From Candidatus Aenigmatarchaeota archaeon (GTDB lineage Archaea; Aenigmatarchaeota; Aenigmatarchaeia; Aenigmatarchaeales; DAIDAN01): 12,049 nt of DNA. This document shows, one piece after another, positions 11,229-12,049 of this stretch (the stretch's first letter is position 1; every line of letters begins with the position of its first letter). The position numbers were made by a program, and so were the translations under genes. The notes beneath the pieces were generated by a model. That model was not told the DNA's origin. It worked only from the letters and a program-made list of their open reading frames with translations, and did not search any database. The stretch spans positions 1 to 12,049 of the forward strand of contig DAIDAN010000015.1 of NCBI GenBank assembly GCA_027310605.1, given 5' to 3'.

Positions 11229-12049
11229 ATGGAAAAAAGCAAAACGGTATGCCTTGGCATCGAAAGTACTGCACAAAAATCGGTTTAATAAACTGAAAGC
11301 AGAAATACTTTCGGCATCGGCATAGTCAAAGATGGAAAGATTCTTGCGAACGCAAGGGATATTTACAAGCCGAAGGAAGGGTATGGAATAATTCCAATGG
11401 AAGCCGCGAAGCACCATTCTACCGTTGCAGAGGAAGTTTTGCAAAAGGTTTTGGAAGAGGCGAGAATCGAATTGAATGGTATTGATATTATCGCATATTC
11501 TGCAGGACCCGGCTTACCACCATGTTTGCGCGCCGGCGCGAAATTTGCCGAATCATTAGCGTTGAAACTTAAGAAGCCGCTAATACCGGTAAATCATTGT
11601 TTGGCGCATATTGAAATTGGAAAACTCGCTTCAGGCGTGAAAGATCCTGTTACGCTTTACGCGAGCGGCGGCAATACGCAGATTATTGCATTCGCGGAAG
11701 GAAGGTATCGCGTGTTTGGCGAGACTGAAGATTTGGGAATCGGTAACGCGCTTGACATGTTCGCGCGCGAGTCCGGCTTGGATTTTCCGGGCGGCCCGAA
11801 AATCGAGCAGCTCGCGAAGAGCGGAAAATATCTGAAGCTGCCTTATGTTATGAAAGGGATGGACCTTTCTTTTTCCGGAATAATCACGGAAGCGCTGCGC
11901 CAGCTGAAAGGCGGCGCGAAGATGGAGGATGTTTGTTTTTCCTTGCAGGAAACGGCTTTCGCGATGCTTTCCGAGGTAACGGAAAGGGCTGTTGCGCACA
12001 CCGGAAAAAGCGAGGTCCTCCTGACAGGCGGGGTCGCCGCGAATAAAAG
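11229..12049 (+). CDS. kae1: Kae1, KEOPS t6A synthase subunit (partial, interrupted by a candidate BHB intron)
   Basis: Kae1 transfers the threonylcarbamoyl group to A37 of ANN-decoding tRNAs within KEOPS, in the cytoplasm. Exon 1 (11229-11274) encodes MEKSKTVCLGIESTA plus the first base of a His codon; exon 2 (11305 onward) continues HTFGIGIVKDGKILANARD. Family landmarks follow: YSAGPGLPPCLRAGAKFAES, the metal-binding NHCLAHIE, ASGGNTQIIAF, FGETEDLGIGNALDMFARE, PGGPKIEQLA, KGMDLSFSG, SLQETAFAMLSEVTERAVAH and GGVAANK, where the window ends. With 30 bases removed the whole frame is open and ends 2 bases into a codon. Unspliced mRNA would stop after 19 codons (TAA at 11286-11288). The start is leaderless from the TATA box at 11198-11207. 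About 260 residues are present of the usual 320-330; any Bud32 fusion would be outside the window. Confidence 0.93.
11275..11304 (+). other. Candidate bulge-helix-bulge intron in kae1 mRNA (30 nt)
   Basis: Outer helix: CGAAAGTA (11261-11268) with TACTTTCG (11306-11313), 8 perfect pairs. Central helix: CTGC (11269-11272) with GCAG (11299-11302), exactly 4 pairs. Bulges: ACA (11273-11275) on the 5' side and AAA (11303-11305) on the 3' side, each exactly 3 bases. Inside, TCGGTTT-AAT-AAACTGA (11280-11296) forms a further hairpin with one G-U pair, separated from the core by 4 and 2 unpaired A. Archaeal splicing endonuclease cuts after the second base of each bulge: here after 11274 and after 11304. 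Joining gives GCA-CAT-ACT-TTC, restoring A-H-T-F of GIESTAHTFGIGIV. The segment is 30 nt and contains an in-frame TAA. Confidence 0.88.

Noticed and set aside
11229..11340. kae1 as a pseudogene or an assembly error.
   Set aside because: The interruption is exactly 30 bases, the rest of the frame is intact with all family motifs, and the flanks form a BHB with exact 3-4-3 geometry whose standard cleavage restores the conserved residues. A random insertion or error would not do this, although RNA evidence is still lacking.
1..12049. CRISPR array, insertion sequence or rRNA.
   Set aside because: No regularly spaced identical repeats, no transposase and no rRNA-like sequence were seen. The repeats present are short, degenerate and dispersed between genes.

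Overview
The window is archaeal. Evidence: archaeal TATA/BRE promoters (e.g. GGAAAGCTTAAATA) sit 25-27 bases before start codons, giving many leaderless genes; GGTG-type ribosome sites occur; there are a Kae1 gene, archaeal class III (type IV pilin) signal peptides and a FlaI/TadA-type ATPase with TadC-type membrane proteins; and one protein gene carries an apparent bulge-helix-bulge (BHB) intron. Small genes and many secreted or pilin-like proteins would fit a DPANN-type genome (Micrarchaeota or Diapherotrites style), but the lineage is inference.

Region 1 (1-3966) is an accessory stretch built like a cassette array. It holds the start of a secreted-protein gene (minus), a VapBC pair, an HTH-nucleotidyltransferase/HEPN pair, a probable small structured RNA with its own promoter and terminator, and two DUF3800-like genes, one of them short and preceded by a small overlapping ORF. 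The units are separated by a recurring boundary: a minus-strand promoter and truncated signal-peptide start (MKAALF...) back to back with a plus-strand promoter. It is seen complete at about 960-1081, split by about 130 bases at 2101-2339, and without the signal peptide at 3290-3346.

Region 2 (3967-11096) is a type IV pilus cluster, all plus strand: a coiled-coil protein, a class III pilin, two further pilin-like proteins, a secretion ATPase, two TadC/ArlJ-half platform proteins and a fourth pilin-like protein. Archaellum genes such as arlH, and a prepilin peptidase, are absent from the window. Most of these genes are separated by AT-rich intergenic regions of 100-340 bases that carry their own promoters and a family of related short repeats and hairpins, so the cluster looks like several transcription units rather than one operon.

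Region 3 (11097-12049) starts kae1 (KEOPS subunit, t6A tRNA modification), which runs off the right edge. The open frame is interrupted after 15 full codons by 30 bases containing stop codons. The flanks fold into a bulge-helix-bulge: an 8-bp outer helix, a 3-nt bulge, a 4-bp central helix and a 3-nt bulge. Cutting after the second base of each bulge and joining the ends restores the conserved Kae1 sequence GIESTAHTFGIGIV exactly. This is the strongest observation in the window: a candidate spliced archaeal protein-coding mRNA.
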